From assembly GCA_002409585.1 (NCBI GenBank), contig DHNP01000039.1:1-51378 (forward strand): DNA of 51,378 nt. Reading direction: 5' to 3'. Below the pieces are notes generated by a model. The model saw nothing but the letters and a program-made list of their open reading frames with translations, made no database searches and was not told where the DNA came from. Source of the DNA: Ruminococcaceae bacterium UBA5413 (GTDB taxonomy: Bacteria > Bacillota > Clostridia > Oscillospirales > Acutalibacteraceae). Shown here piece after piece: positions 8,174 to 14,866 of this stretch (the first letter of the stretch is position 1; every line of letters begins with the position of its first letter). The position numbers and the translations under genes were made by a program.

Positions 8174-8477
8174 AGTAGCTTGCACATGCAAAGAAGCAAG
8201 CTGCATTATTGGACACTTGTTCGGAGAGCTTGAGCCCCTATGTGAGCATTGCGCCGATATGCCGGATGATAAGGTTACACTCATGACAGAAAACGGGCTT
8301 TTCCTTTTGGGAAAGGAACTCACTATTGAAGGTACAAGCGCCTTTTCCGGCAAGCGCGAACGAGTCAAACTCACCGAGTACGGGTTCGAGTTTGAAGGCA
8401 ACATCGAGGAGGTTACTCAAATCCGGAAAGCGAGGTGCCTCTATTATGGAACCGTCCATACTTCAAAAGAAGGCTGA
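8166..8477 (+). CDS. Small protein with clustered cysteines, upstream of avd
   Basis: This 103-residue frame starts at an ATG that overlaps the preceding stop (ATGTATAG) and ends inside the Avd-like gene. The N-terminus carries C-X-C (residues 6-8), a further Cys at 12, and C-X2-C at 26-29, arranged like a small zinc-binding knuckle. The rest alternates charged and hydrophobic residues and looks like a beta-strand domain. It is not a known DGR component. The tight overlaps favour a real gene, but no ribosome site is clear. Confidence 0.5.
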   Translation: MYRVACTCKEASCIIGHLFGELEPLCEHCADMPDDKVTLMTENGLFLLGKELTIEGTSAFSGKRERVKLTEYGFEFEGNIEEVTQIRKARCLYYGTVHTSKEG

Positions 8478-8799
8478 AATATTTCTCGCCGAGATTTACC
8501 CCTTGCTAAAAAACTTCCCCGTATCTGAGAAGTTTTGCTTATGCCAAGAAATAAAACAGGCGACTTACAGGGCTATCCGAAACACAATGATGTATTCTTC
8601 CATGAAGGCACCGAGCCGGATTAATTATTTGAGAGCGGTCGACGCCGATCTCAAGCTACTCCTTATCTTGTTTGGAATAGCACGAGACCAAAAATACATT
8701 ACAAAGAAGAAAGCTCTCGAGTTACAGGAAAACATTTCAGAACTCGGACGTATTTGCGGCGGGCTTATGAAGGCATTCTACAGCCCGCCGAAAAAGTAA
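8446..8799 (+). CDS. avd: DGR accessory variability determinant (Avd-like)
   Basis: This 117-residue, basic, all-helical protein has the length and helix pattern of Avd, the pentameric four-helix-bundle partner (23S rRNA intervening-sequence-like fold) that binds the DGR reverse transcriptase and template RNA. The start is the ATG at 8446 after GAGGTG. The longer frame beginning at 8326 runs through the preceding gene and is not credible. The gene sits immediately upstream of the template repeat, as in Bordetella phage BPP-1. Known Avd proteins are needed for mutagenic homing. Identity is from size, helicity, charge and position, not from a sequence search. Confidence 0.82.
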   Translation: MEPSILQKKAEIFLAEIYPLLKNFPVSEKFCLCQEIKQATYRAIRNTMMYSSMKAPSRINYLRAVDADLKLLLILFGIARDQKYITKKKALELQENISELGRICGGLMKAFYSPPKK

Positions 8800-9073
8800 C
8801 CTACTTATAGGGTTATCTCTGTTTGGCGTCGAACCGGGCGAACCGTGGGTACAATTCGGCCCGCAACTGGAATTACAACACGTCCTCGAATCGGAACGTG
8901 AACGTCGGGTTCCGCCCCGCCTTGTAGGTCATTTCGTCATTCACGGCTACGGCTTTGAGTGCGAGTCCTTGTTATACTTCAAGGGAGAGGTAATCCTCCA
9001 CCATGCTAAAACGGGTGCAAACACATGAACAAGTCAGCAATGCCAAGCCGTTTCGCATTGAAAGGATGCCATT
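8800..9073 (+). ncRNA. Non-coding DGR template RNA region (contains TR)
   Basis: This 274-nt stretch between the Avd-like gene and the reverse transcriptase has no gene and holds the template repeat at 8827-8919. In characterised DGRs the functional template RNA extends past TR into the spacer before the reverse transcriptase, where it binds Avd and the enzyme and primes cDNA synthesis. The 154 nt after TR would play this part. The exact RNA ends are not visible. Confidence 0.6.
8827..8919 (+). repeat. DGR template repeat (TR)
   Basis: These 93 nt match the variable repeat at 10,780-10,872. By hand count TR has 21 adenines; 12 differ in VR, and all 72 other bases are identical. In the VR reading frame TR encodes Asn codons (AAC/AAT) at most variable positions, the usual way a DGR maximises coding change. 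The last 17 bases (CGTCGGGTTCCGCCCCG) are GC-rich, unchanged and mark the return to identity (IMH*-like end), after which the two copies diverge. Confidence 0.96.
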
Positions 9074-10273
9074 ATGACGCTTTTTCCTAACAAGCCCGTA
9101 CCGCCGATCGCTCCTCCGTCCAAGTATGAGGATGTCGTCGGCTACGATAGAATAGAAGCAGGATATAAAAAGGCCCTTCGCGGAAAGCGAAAATTCAAAA
9201 AAGAAGCCGTTCTCTATGACATGTGCCGAGAGCGCAACAATGTCTATCTCTGGCGTGAGCTCAGGCCAAACAAGCGGACACGGGAGATTAATTACAGACC
9301 GCACCCATATCACAGCACCATAATCCGGGAGCCAAAAGAAAGGCTTTTACACATTCCAAAGCTCAGGGACAAAATCGTGCAGCTTGTCATTCATCAAGAG
9401 TTGCAGAATCTTTTCCGCCCGGTATTCGTTGATCGATCATTCGCTTGTCAATATGGCAAAGGCACCATCCGGGCCGCGTTTAGCGTATATCATGACATGC
9501 GCGTCGCTCAGTGGAAATGGGGCGAAAAAGCGTTCGTCGTCAAAATAGACGTGAAGAAGTTCTTCTATAATATTGACCGAGCGATTCTCAAGCAACTCCT
9601 TCGCAAACGCATAAACAAGCTCAAGAAAAAGCACCCGGAGCTCCGGAAAGACTTCGACCAGTTTCTCGCGTTACTCGACATCGTCATTGATTCAAGCCCC
9701 GAGGGAGAGCGCGGAATACCGCTCGGGAATGTGAGTTCGCAGGACTTCGCAAATATTTATCTTAATGAAGTCGATCAGTTCTGCATCCGCTATCTCGGAA
9801 TTAAATACTACACCCGGTATATGGATGACATTGTCTTTATCGCACCAACTCGTGAAAAGGCGCGAGAGTGGCTTTTGAAGGTTGTCAATTTCCTTAATGA
9901 GCGCCTTCATCTCAACACCAATGAAAAGACTAAGATTTACCCTTTGAGGCAGGGCGTCAATGCTTATGGCTTCAAAATTAGAACAACGCATCTTGAGCTC
10001 CGCACCGAATCAAAGCAGCGGGCAAAGAAACGTATTAAGAAGATGGACGAAAAGCTAAAGGCCGGGGAGCTCTCAAAGGAAGAAGCTATCCAGACTGTCC
10101 AGTCATGGCTCGGTTTCGCTCGATGGGCAAGCGCCTTTAACCTATGCCGGAAGATTTTCGCCCCGTACCCTTATATCAAAGTGGAAGGAGAAATGCAATT
10201 TGGCTCAGTATCTCGGAGTCGTCAAGCTCGGCGGCTTTTACAACAACGGTACAATCCTACCCCGGCCTACTAA
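9074..10273 (+). CDS. DGR reverse transcriptase
   Basis: This 399-residue reverse transcriptase copies TR RNA into cDNA with adenine-specific errors. Visible are the palm motif with VVKIDVKKFFYNID, the DGR-type motif IPLGNVSSQ (residues 215-223), where group II intron and retroviral enzymes differ, and the catalytic YMDD at 249-252. There is no maturase or endonuclease domain. The ATG follows AAAGGAT. The last 74 nt overlap the target gene, so its C-terminus (from about residue 376) is encoded in two frames. It lies just after TR and just before the diversified gene. Confidence 0.96.
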   Translation: MTLFPNKPVPPIAPPSKYEDVVGYDRIEAGYKKALRGKRKFKKEAVLYDMCRERNNVYLWRELRPNKRTREINYRPHPYHSTIIREPKERLLHIPKLRDKIVQLVIHQELQNLFRPVFVDRSFACQYGKGTIRAAFSVYHDMRVAQWKWGEKAFVVKIDVKKFFYNIDRAILKQLLRKRINKLKKKHPELRKDFDQFLALLDIVIDSSPEGERGIPLGNVSSQDFANIYLNEVDQFCIRYLGIKYYTRYMDDIVFIAPTREKAREWLLKVVNFLNERLHLNTNEKTKIYPLRQGVNAYGFKIRTTHLELRTESKQRAKKRIKKMDEKLKAGELSKEEAIQTVQSWLGFARWASAFNLCRKIFAPYPYIKVEGEMQFGSVSRSRQARRLLQQRYNPTPAY

Positions 10274-12059
10274 ACCATGGAGGCCGGATACGGAGCCGGT
10301 TAGCGGCATCGGTGCCGGAAACATCCCTCAGATGTCCGGCTCCATGTCAAACTACAGCATCGGAAACACACCTTCGTCGGATGCTAATAAACTTCAATGG
10401 GTCAAGATTGTCGACGGCGACAAGACGCTCCTTGTATGCGACCGCAACATCCTCGTTTCGGTCTCCTGGGACGACCTCAACACCCTCGGCTATGTAACGG
10501 GTAAGACAATCACCATTGACGGCGCAAAATACAAATGCCGCCTCCTGACAGGCGGCACGGGGCCCAGAAGCTCCGGAGACTGGTACTCGGGAGGAACGCC
10601 GACCAACAACGAATGGGATAGGTTCGTTACTCGAGAGGAAGTTATTACGGGTCTCCCGGCCCCGATCAGCTCCGACCTTGACAGCTCGCTTACTTCGTCA
10701 GATAAGAGCAGCACTCATAATCAGTTTTGGAATTGGTTCGGCTGCTATTCGTGGTGTCAAGAGACATACTCCGCAAATACGTCGGGCCGGGCGACCCGTG
10801 GGTGCTATTCGGCCCGCTACTGGGGTTACGACACGTCCTCGTATCGGAACGTGCGCGTCGGGTTCCGCCCCGTCCTTGAAATACTGAATACTGCTCCACT
10901 GATTTCTGACGAAGACCGCAACTTAGGGGATAAGACTTCCGACTTCGTGATTCAATATTCCGTTAATGACACCGATTCCGGCGACATCTTGACGGCGACC
11001 GAATCGCTCGATGGTCAAACAACAAAGTCATTTAATCCGACGCGAAACACGATTTACAGTATTTCCGTTCCGGCTTCCTCTTTGTCACTCGGAACGCATA
11101 CGGTCAGCGTAACGGTTGATGACGGGCAAGGCGGAACAGCAGCAAGAACATGGACGTTTACCCGCGTCAACAGCACTCCGACAATCAGCGGGACGGATTC
11201 CAACCTCGGAGACAAAAACCTCGGTTTCACCTATGACTATACAGTAAACGACGCGGATAACGATACACTCACGGTCTCAGAAAAGCTCAATGATGAAGTG
11301 CTTCGCACCATCAACAACGCGCCCAAAAACGAGACACTTTCTTTAACGATTACGGCGGAAAAGCTCTACAGCCTTAGCCTTAATTCGGTTAATACACTTA
11401 CAATTACGGTTTCAGACGGTAAGGGCGGCACGGCGTACAGACAGCTTACTTTTAAGCGTACAAACTCCGCGCCAACTATTTCCGGGCAGGATGTCGATCT
11501 CGGCAAACAGACGGGCAGCTTTGCGGAAAACTACACGGTCAGCGACGTTGAGGGCGACAACGTGGTTGTTACGGAATACGTCGACGACAAAGAAATCAGA
11601 AGCTATCAGGCAACGCTCGGGCAGGAATCCACTATTGAATTGTCTCGAAACAACTGGCTTGTTCTGGCAAATGGAAGCCATCAGCTCCGTGTCGAAGCCG
11701 TTGACGGAAACTTTGCGACTTCCGTGAGGGTCTGGAACTTTGAGAAAAGTGAGTCTGTCATCGCCTTCCAGTTTTCAGCTCCGGAAGAAACAGACGCCCA
11801 GGCGACCAAAATCCTTATTACTCCGACATGGTCGATTGAAGGGGCTACCGCAAAAATTGAGGCTTGTAACAACGCTTTCGACGCCGCCCCGACCTGGGAA
11901 GACATTACGGCAATGGTAGCCATTAACCGGGTTTTCAATTTTACCAACGGAACAAAAACGGCGGATAAGTGGGGCGTAAACGTCCGCTTCACTATCACAA
12001 AAAATGACGGATACGAGGGCGAGGTTTCTATATCCGGGTTTGGAGGCGCTTACGAATGA
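10200..12059 (+). CDS. DGR-diversified tail-tip receptor-binding protein (C-type-lectin fold plus Ig-like repeats)
   Basis: The protein has 619 residues from a TTG start with GGAAGGAG upstream. Residues 1 to about 228 form a formylglycine-enzyme/C-type-lectin-like domain; VR covers residues 194-225 and ends RNVRVGFRPV, typical of DGR lectin folds. Nine codons differ from TR: 196, 199, 202, 203, 207, 209, 211, 215 and 219. Residues about 230-515 are three tandem Ig/cadherin-like repeats, each starting near N-[TS]-[AT]-P-x-I-S and containing LG[DK]. The rest is a beta-rich cap. It would recognise the host receptor, with specificity altered by the DGR. Having VR internal rather than at the C-terminus is uncommon. 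Confidence 0.93.
   Translation: MAQYLGVVKLGGFYNNGTILPRPTKPWRPDTEPVSGIGAGNIPQMSGSMSNYSIGNTPSSDANKLQWVKIVDGDKTLLVCDRNILVSVSWDDLNTLGYVTGKTITIDGAKYKCRLLTGGTGPRSSGDWYSGGTPTNNEWDRFVTREEVITGLPAPISSDLDSSLTSSDKSSTHNQFWNWFGCYSWCQETYSANTSGRATRGCYSARYWGYDTSSYRNVRVGFRPVLEILNTAPLISDEDRNLGDKTSDFVIQYSVNDTDSGDILTATESLDGQTTKSFNPTRNTIYSISVPASSLSLGTHTVSVTVDDGQGGTAARTWTFTRVNSTPTISGTDSNLGDKNLGFTYDYTVNDADNDTLTVSEKLNDEVLRTINNAPKNETLSLTITAEKLYSLSLNSVNTLTITVSDGKGGTAYRQLTFKRTNSAPTISGQDVDLGKQTGSFAENYTVSDVEGDNVVVTEYVDDKEIRSYQATLGQESTIELSRNNWLVLANGSHQLRVEAVDGNFATSVRVWNFEKSESVIAFQFSAPEETDAQATKILITPTWSIEGATAKIEACNNAFDAAPTWEDITAMVAINRVFNFTNGTKTADKWGVNVRFTITKNDGYEGEVSISGFGGAYE
10780..10872 (+). repeat. DGR variable repeat (VR)
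   Basis: This is the recipient copy of TR inside the target gene, in frame as codons 194-225. All 12 differences from TR are at TR adenines: A to G, T or C, with G most frequent. The downstream boundary is the shared CGTCGGGTTCCGCCCCG, followed by a one-base offset (TCCTTG here, CCTTG in TR). The protein continues for 394 residues after VR. Confidence 0.96.
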
Positions 12060-12253
12060 GCAACGTCAAATACCTTACTCCTAAGAAAGGCGTTTCAGAG
12101 ATTGCCCGGGAACGGGCAGACCAGACAGAGGCACAGAACATTGACCTTTATGAGGCAGTCGCCGGACTCTATGAGACAATATCAGACCTTACACAACAAA
12201 ACGCAGCTCTTGAAAAGCGCGTTACTACGTTAGAAGGAGGACAAAATAAATGA
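12056..12253 (+). CDS. Small coiled-coil phage protein
   Basis: This 65-residue protein has a C-terminal half (residues about 30-62) that is a clear heptad coiled coil ending AALEKRVTTLEGG. The start overlaps the stop of the target gene by 4 nt, so it is translationally coupled. Small coiled-coil proteins after the receptor-binding gene are common in Clostridia phages and may be fibre chaperones. Function is inferred from position. Confidence 0.65.
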   Translation: MSNVKYLTPKKGVSEIARERADQTEAQNIDLYEAVAGLYETISDLTQQNAALEKRVTTLEGGQNK

Positions 12254-12447
12254 AAGTAAAGTCGTACATGATTCCCGTTTATGCTGTTTTGGTTAAGGCC
12301 GGAAAGAGAGAGGTTGAGAGCCTCCCGGAACCGTATGTTGTCCCGGTCGCTGAATATCTTGCCGCTCAGGAGGAAGGCACTCAGTCGGAAGGAACCAAAG
12401 CTCCCGACGAGAGCACTCAGAAGAACAGCAAGGACACTACTAAGTAA
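12250..12447 (+). CDS. Small conserved phage protein (CD1375-like)
   Basis: This 65-residue protein has the N-terminal pattern V-Y-A-V-L-V-K-A-G-K, a conserved Leu-Pro and a V-A-E-Y-L-A helix, seen in a small family found after tail fibre genes in Clostridia prophages. The last 25 residues are a polar Glu/Thr/Lys tail. It overlaps the previous stop by 4 nt and has AAGGAGG at 12,234-12,240. Molecular role unknown. It is the last phage gene before the boundary. Confidence 0.62.
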   Translation: MKVKSYMIPVYAVLVKAGKREVESLPEPYVVPVAEYLAAQEEGTQSEGTKAPDESTQKNSKDTTK

Positions 12448-12617
12448 GGCAAGGCAAGGAGACAAGAAGGCCGGGAAAAGGCGTCTCAAGCGCCTCTCCC
12501 CGGAGCTATAAAAAGCTCGCCTCCTTGCATGACCTACTCCCTTAAGTGGGGCGGGCGATACAAAGAGGCGAGCCTCGGAAATGCTTCTAAGAAACAGCTT
12601 AATTTTTCTCATTTATG
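12448..12617. other. Gene-free phage end with two strong inverted repeats
   Basis: No coding frame is seen. Hairpin one has an outer stem at 12,471-12,475/12,499-12,503 and an inner GGCG/CGCC. Hairpin two pairs GCTCGCCTC (12,515-12,523) with GAGGCGAGC (12,565-12,573) around a 41-nt loop. There is no T-run, so neither is a typical terminator. They may be phage-arm recombination sequences or a structured RNA; I cannot tell which. Confidence 0.4.
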
Positions 12618-12655
12618 TTGTCTGAATTTCTCAAAAATCGTGTCGCGCTACACTT
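12618..12655. other. Putative right attachment junction (attR) of the prophage
   Basis: PotD homology begins at CTT AAC GAC CCG AGG (12,653 onward, L-N-D-P-R). The bases just before, GTCGCGCT, would encode V-A-L and fit PotD as well, but they are out of phase with 12,653 by five extra bases. The crossover therefore probably lies here. The core length cannot be set without the left end. Confidence 0.45.
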
Positions 12656-13198
12656 AACGACCCGAGGGCTATTATAGGTACCGTAAACCTTATGCTGGGG
12701 TATGATTTCAACGAAACGGATCAGGCTAAACTTGAAAAGACAAAGGCAAAGTTAATGGAACTGAAACCAAACGTGAAAGTCCTTGACAGCGATTCGCCTA
12801 AAAGCGAGCTTATAAGCGGGGAATGCGGCGCGGGGCTTATATATACCGGTGAAATAGCGCTTGCGCAGAAAGAGAACCCCGACATAGAAGCGGTTTTTCC
12901 TGAAGAAGGGGAATATTTCGGCATGGACTGCCTCTGTGTTACCAAGGGGAGCAATAATAAAGACAAGGCGGAAAAATTCCTCAACTTTATAATGAGGGAT
13001 GACATAGGTAAGATGATCTCAAGTTCTTTCCCATACATTTCGCCTAACAGCGCCGCGGTAAAGCTTATGGGCAAGGACTATATAGACGACCCAGTAAGGA
13101 ACGTACCTACTTCCGTCATATCAAAAGGCAAGTCGCCGCTTGACATAGGCAAAACGGTGGACACTTATAACGACATGTGGACTGACTTTACGAAGTAA
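12653..13198 (+). pseudogene. potD: 3' part of a potD-like polyamine-binding protein gene, 5' part missing
   Basis: About 181 codons align with the C-terminal half of the intact PotD encoded at 16,573: both share L-x-D-x-R-A-x-I-G, LDSDSPK, a G-E-I-A-L element, FPYxSPN and the final DMWTDFTK. The signal peptide and first lobe are absent. Upstream of 12,653 the frame breaks and phage sequence starts. The ATG at 12,692 lies inside the domain and has no ribosome site, so a functional product is unlikely. The simplest explanation is prophage insertion into the gene. The 5' half should lie at the other end of the prophage. Confidence 0.82.
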
Positions 13199-13252
13199 TA
13201 ATTTTAACAGTTTCGGCTTTACTGCCGATATAATCAAAAAGGGGGTAATACA

Positions 13253-13591
13253 ATGCAAAAGCTTGAGATAATCATAAGGCCCGATATGCTCGAAAAACTT
13301 AAGGAAATACTCAACAGGCACAATGCCGGAGGCATGACCGTAATGAGCGTGATGGGCTGCGGGAACCAGAAAGGCGACATAAACGAGTACAAGGGCATGA
13401 GGCTCAACATGAACCTTATCCCGAAAATAATGGCGATAGTAGTTGTAAAAGACGAGATAGTGGACGATATCCTTGTGGAGATACAAGAAAAGCTTTCGAG
13501 CGGCAAGGTCGGCGACGGCAAAGTCTTCGTCTGCGAAGTGCGGGAGGCAATGAGGATACGCACGGGGGAACGCGGTACGTCGGCCGTCTGA
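13253..13591 (+). CDS. glnB: PII-family nitrogen regulatory protein
   Basis: This 112-residue protein matches PII over its full length. The T-loop spans about residues 37-54, with Q39-K40-G41 conserved, and the C-terminal GKVGDGKVFV and RIRTGE signatures are present. PII trimers sense ATP/ADP and 2-oxoglutarate and bind transporters and enzymes. Tyr46 is kept, but position 51, the tyrosine uridylylated in enteric bacteria, is Leu, so that control is absent. The ATG follows a GGGGG site. It lies between the broken potD and potA, and has its own terminator. Its partner may be the polyamine system, but this is inferred. Confidence 0.9.
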   Translation: MQKLEIIIRPDMLEKLKEILNRHNAGGMTVMSVMGCGNQKGDINEYKGMRLNMNLIPKIMAIVVVKDEIVDDILVEIQEKLSSGKVGDGKVFVCEVREAMRIRTGERGTSAV

Positions 13592-13633
13592 TATAATTCC
13601 CGTCAGTTTAATATTTATTTTTATATTACCGGA

Positions 13634-13684
13634 CAGGCAAAGGCGTCAGTTTGGACTGGCTCTTTGCCTGCCCGCGTTTTGTTT
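13634..13684 (+). terminator. Terminator after the PII gene
   Basis: Stem CAGGCAAAG/CTTTGCCTG (13,634-13,642 with 13,662-13,670) with an inner CAGT/ACTG is followed by GTTTTGTTTT. The T-run abuts the potA ribosome site, so some readthrough or a separate potA promoter is needed. Confidence 0.75.
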
Positions 13685-13699
13685 TAGGAAGTGATTTTA

Positions 13700-14848
13700 T
13701 TGCCGACTGTAAAAAATATCGTCGAAGTAAGGCATGTAAACAAATATTTTGGTAAAAACCACGTTATAAAAGACCTGAACATGGAGATAAAAGAGGGTGA
13801 GTTCCTTTCCATACTCGGGCCTTCCGGATGCGGCAAGACTACGACACTCAGGATGATTGCGGGTTTTGAGCAGCAGTCCGACGGCGAGATAACGGTAGAA
13901 GGCGAAAGAGTGGAAGAAAAGGAGCCGTTTGACCGCAACGTCAATACGGTTTTCCAGAGCTACGCGCTTTTTCCACACATGGACGTTTACAACAATGTGG
14001 CGTTCGGGCTTAAAATGAAAAAACTGCCGAAAAGCGAAATAAAGAAAAAAGTGAGCGACATTTTGACGCTTGTACAGCTTGAAGGCTTTGAAAAACGCTA
14101 CCCGTCGCAGCTCTCAGGCGGGCAGAAGCAAAGGGTAGCCATAGCCCGCGCCATAGTGAACAGGCCGCGCGTGCTGCTGCTCGACGAACCGCTCGGCGCG
14201 CTTGACCTTAAACTGCGCAAGCAGATGCAGCTTGAGTTAAAGCGCCTGCAGAAAAAACTCGGCATAACTTTTATTTATGTAACGCATGACCAGGAAGAAG
14301 CGATGACCATGAGCGACAGGATTGCCGTTATGAACGCGGGCGTTCTTGAGCAGCTCGGCCGTCCGGATGAAATTTACGCCGAACCGGAGTCAAAGTTCGT
14401 GGCGGACTTCATAGGCGAGTCCAACCTTTTCGACGCCGTCGTCTCGGGAGTCAACGGAGGCATTTACACTATGGAAGCCGAAACAGGCGCGCTTTTGGGA
14501 GCGGGGGGAGACTTCTGCATTAGGGAGCTTGTGTGTGCCTGCGTCAGGCCGGAAAAAACGAAGTTTTCACCGTCGCCTGTTGAGGGCTTCGGGCTTTGCG
14601 GCGTTGTAAGGGAAAACATAAACATAGGCACGCTCATAAAAAGCATAATTGTGCTGCAAAACGGCCATGAAATAAAGATTTCAACACTTTCGGGGGAGAA
14701 GTACCCCGAAAAAGGCAAAAATGTTTTTGTGTACTGGGACCCAAACGATGCGGTCATAATGAAAACCGTTTCCCAGGAAATACATTCCATGATAGAAAAC
14801 GTTGATTTAGGCAGCTTTGTAAAAAAAGCGGGCAGCAGGGCAGGTTAG
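13700..14848 (+). CDS. potA: Spermidine/putrescine ABC transporter ATPase
   Basis: This 382-residue ATPase has Walker A GPSGCGKTT, Q-loop, signature LSGGQKQR, Walker B LLLDEP and the H-loop in the THDQEEA motif. The C-terminal TOBE-type domain (from about residue 240) is the usual PotA regulatory part. I chose TTG at 13,700 because AGGA lies 10 nt before it; the GTG at 13,691 is too close to that site. PotB, PotC and PotD follow directly, giving a complete importer. Confidence 0.95.
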   Translation: MPTVKNIVEVRHVNKYFGKNHVIKDLNMEIKEGEFLSILGPSGCGKTTTLRMIAGFEQQSDGEITVEGERVEEKEPFDRNVNTVFQSYALFPHMDVYNNVAFGLKMKKLPKSEIKKKVSDILTLVQLEGFEKRYPSQLSGGQKQRVAIARAIVNRPRVLLLDEPLGALDLKLRKQMQLELKRLQKKLGITFIYVTHDQEEAMTMSDRIAVMNAGVLEQLGRPDEIYAEPESKFVADFIGESNLFDAVVSGVNGGIYTMEAETGALLGAGGDFCIRELVCACVRPEKTKFSPSPVEGFGLCGVVRENINIGTLIKSIIVLQNGHEIKISTLSGEKYPEKGKNVFVYWDPNDAVIMKTVSQEIHSMIENVDLGSFVKKAGSRAG

Positions 14849-14866
14849 TGAGAGGTGGGATAATTT

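Larger units (their letters stand above)
1..12650. mobile_element. Right-hand part of a prophage (tail, baseplate and DGR module)
   Basis: Tail chaperone, tape measure, baseplate hub, W/J/I-type baseplate proteins and a diversified tail-tip protein lie in tight, mostly overlapping order on the plus strand. This is the classic late structural module of a myovirus-like phage. The left end, integrase, capsid and sheath genes are outside the window. No holin or endolysin is visible after the tail genes, so lysis genes would have to lie elsewhere. Isoleucine is mostly ATT/ATC here, whereas the genes after 12,650 use ATA very often, which fits a foreign origin. The right boundary is inferred from where potD homology resumes near 12,653. 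Whether it is inducible cannot be judged from this part. Confidence 0.88.

Noticed and set aside
8326..8445. N-terminal extension of the Avd-like frame
   Set aside because: It runs through the preceding gene in another frame, has no suitable ribosome site, and Avd proteins begin near the ATG at 8,446.
8920..9073. Second template repeat or extra VR downstream of TR
   Set aside because: By eye no further copy of the 93-nt unit or its CGTCGGGTTCCGCCCCG end is found in the window beyond TR and VR; a computed search would be decisive.
12692..13198. Independent 168-residue gene starting at ATG 12,692
   Set aside because: Homology to PotD continues upstream of this ATG, no ribosome site is present, and a lone C-terminal lobe would have no signal peptide.
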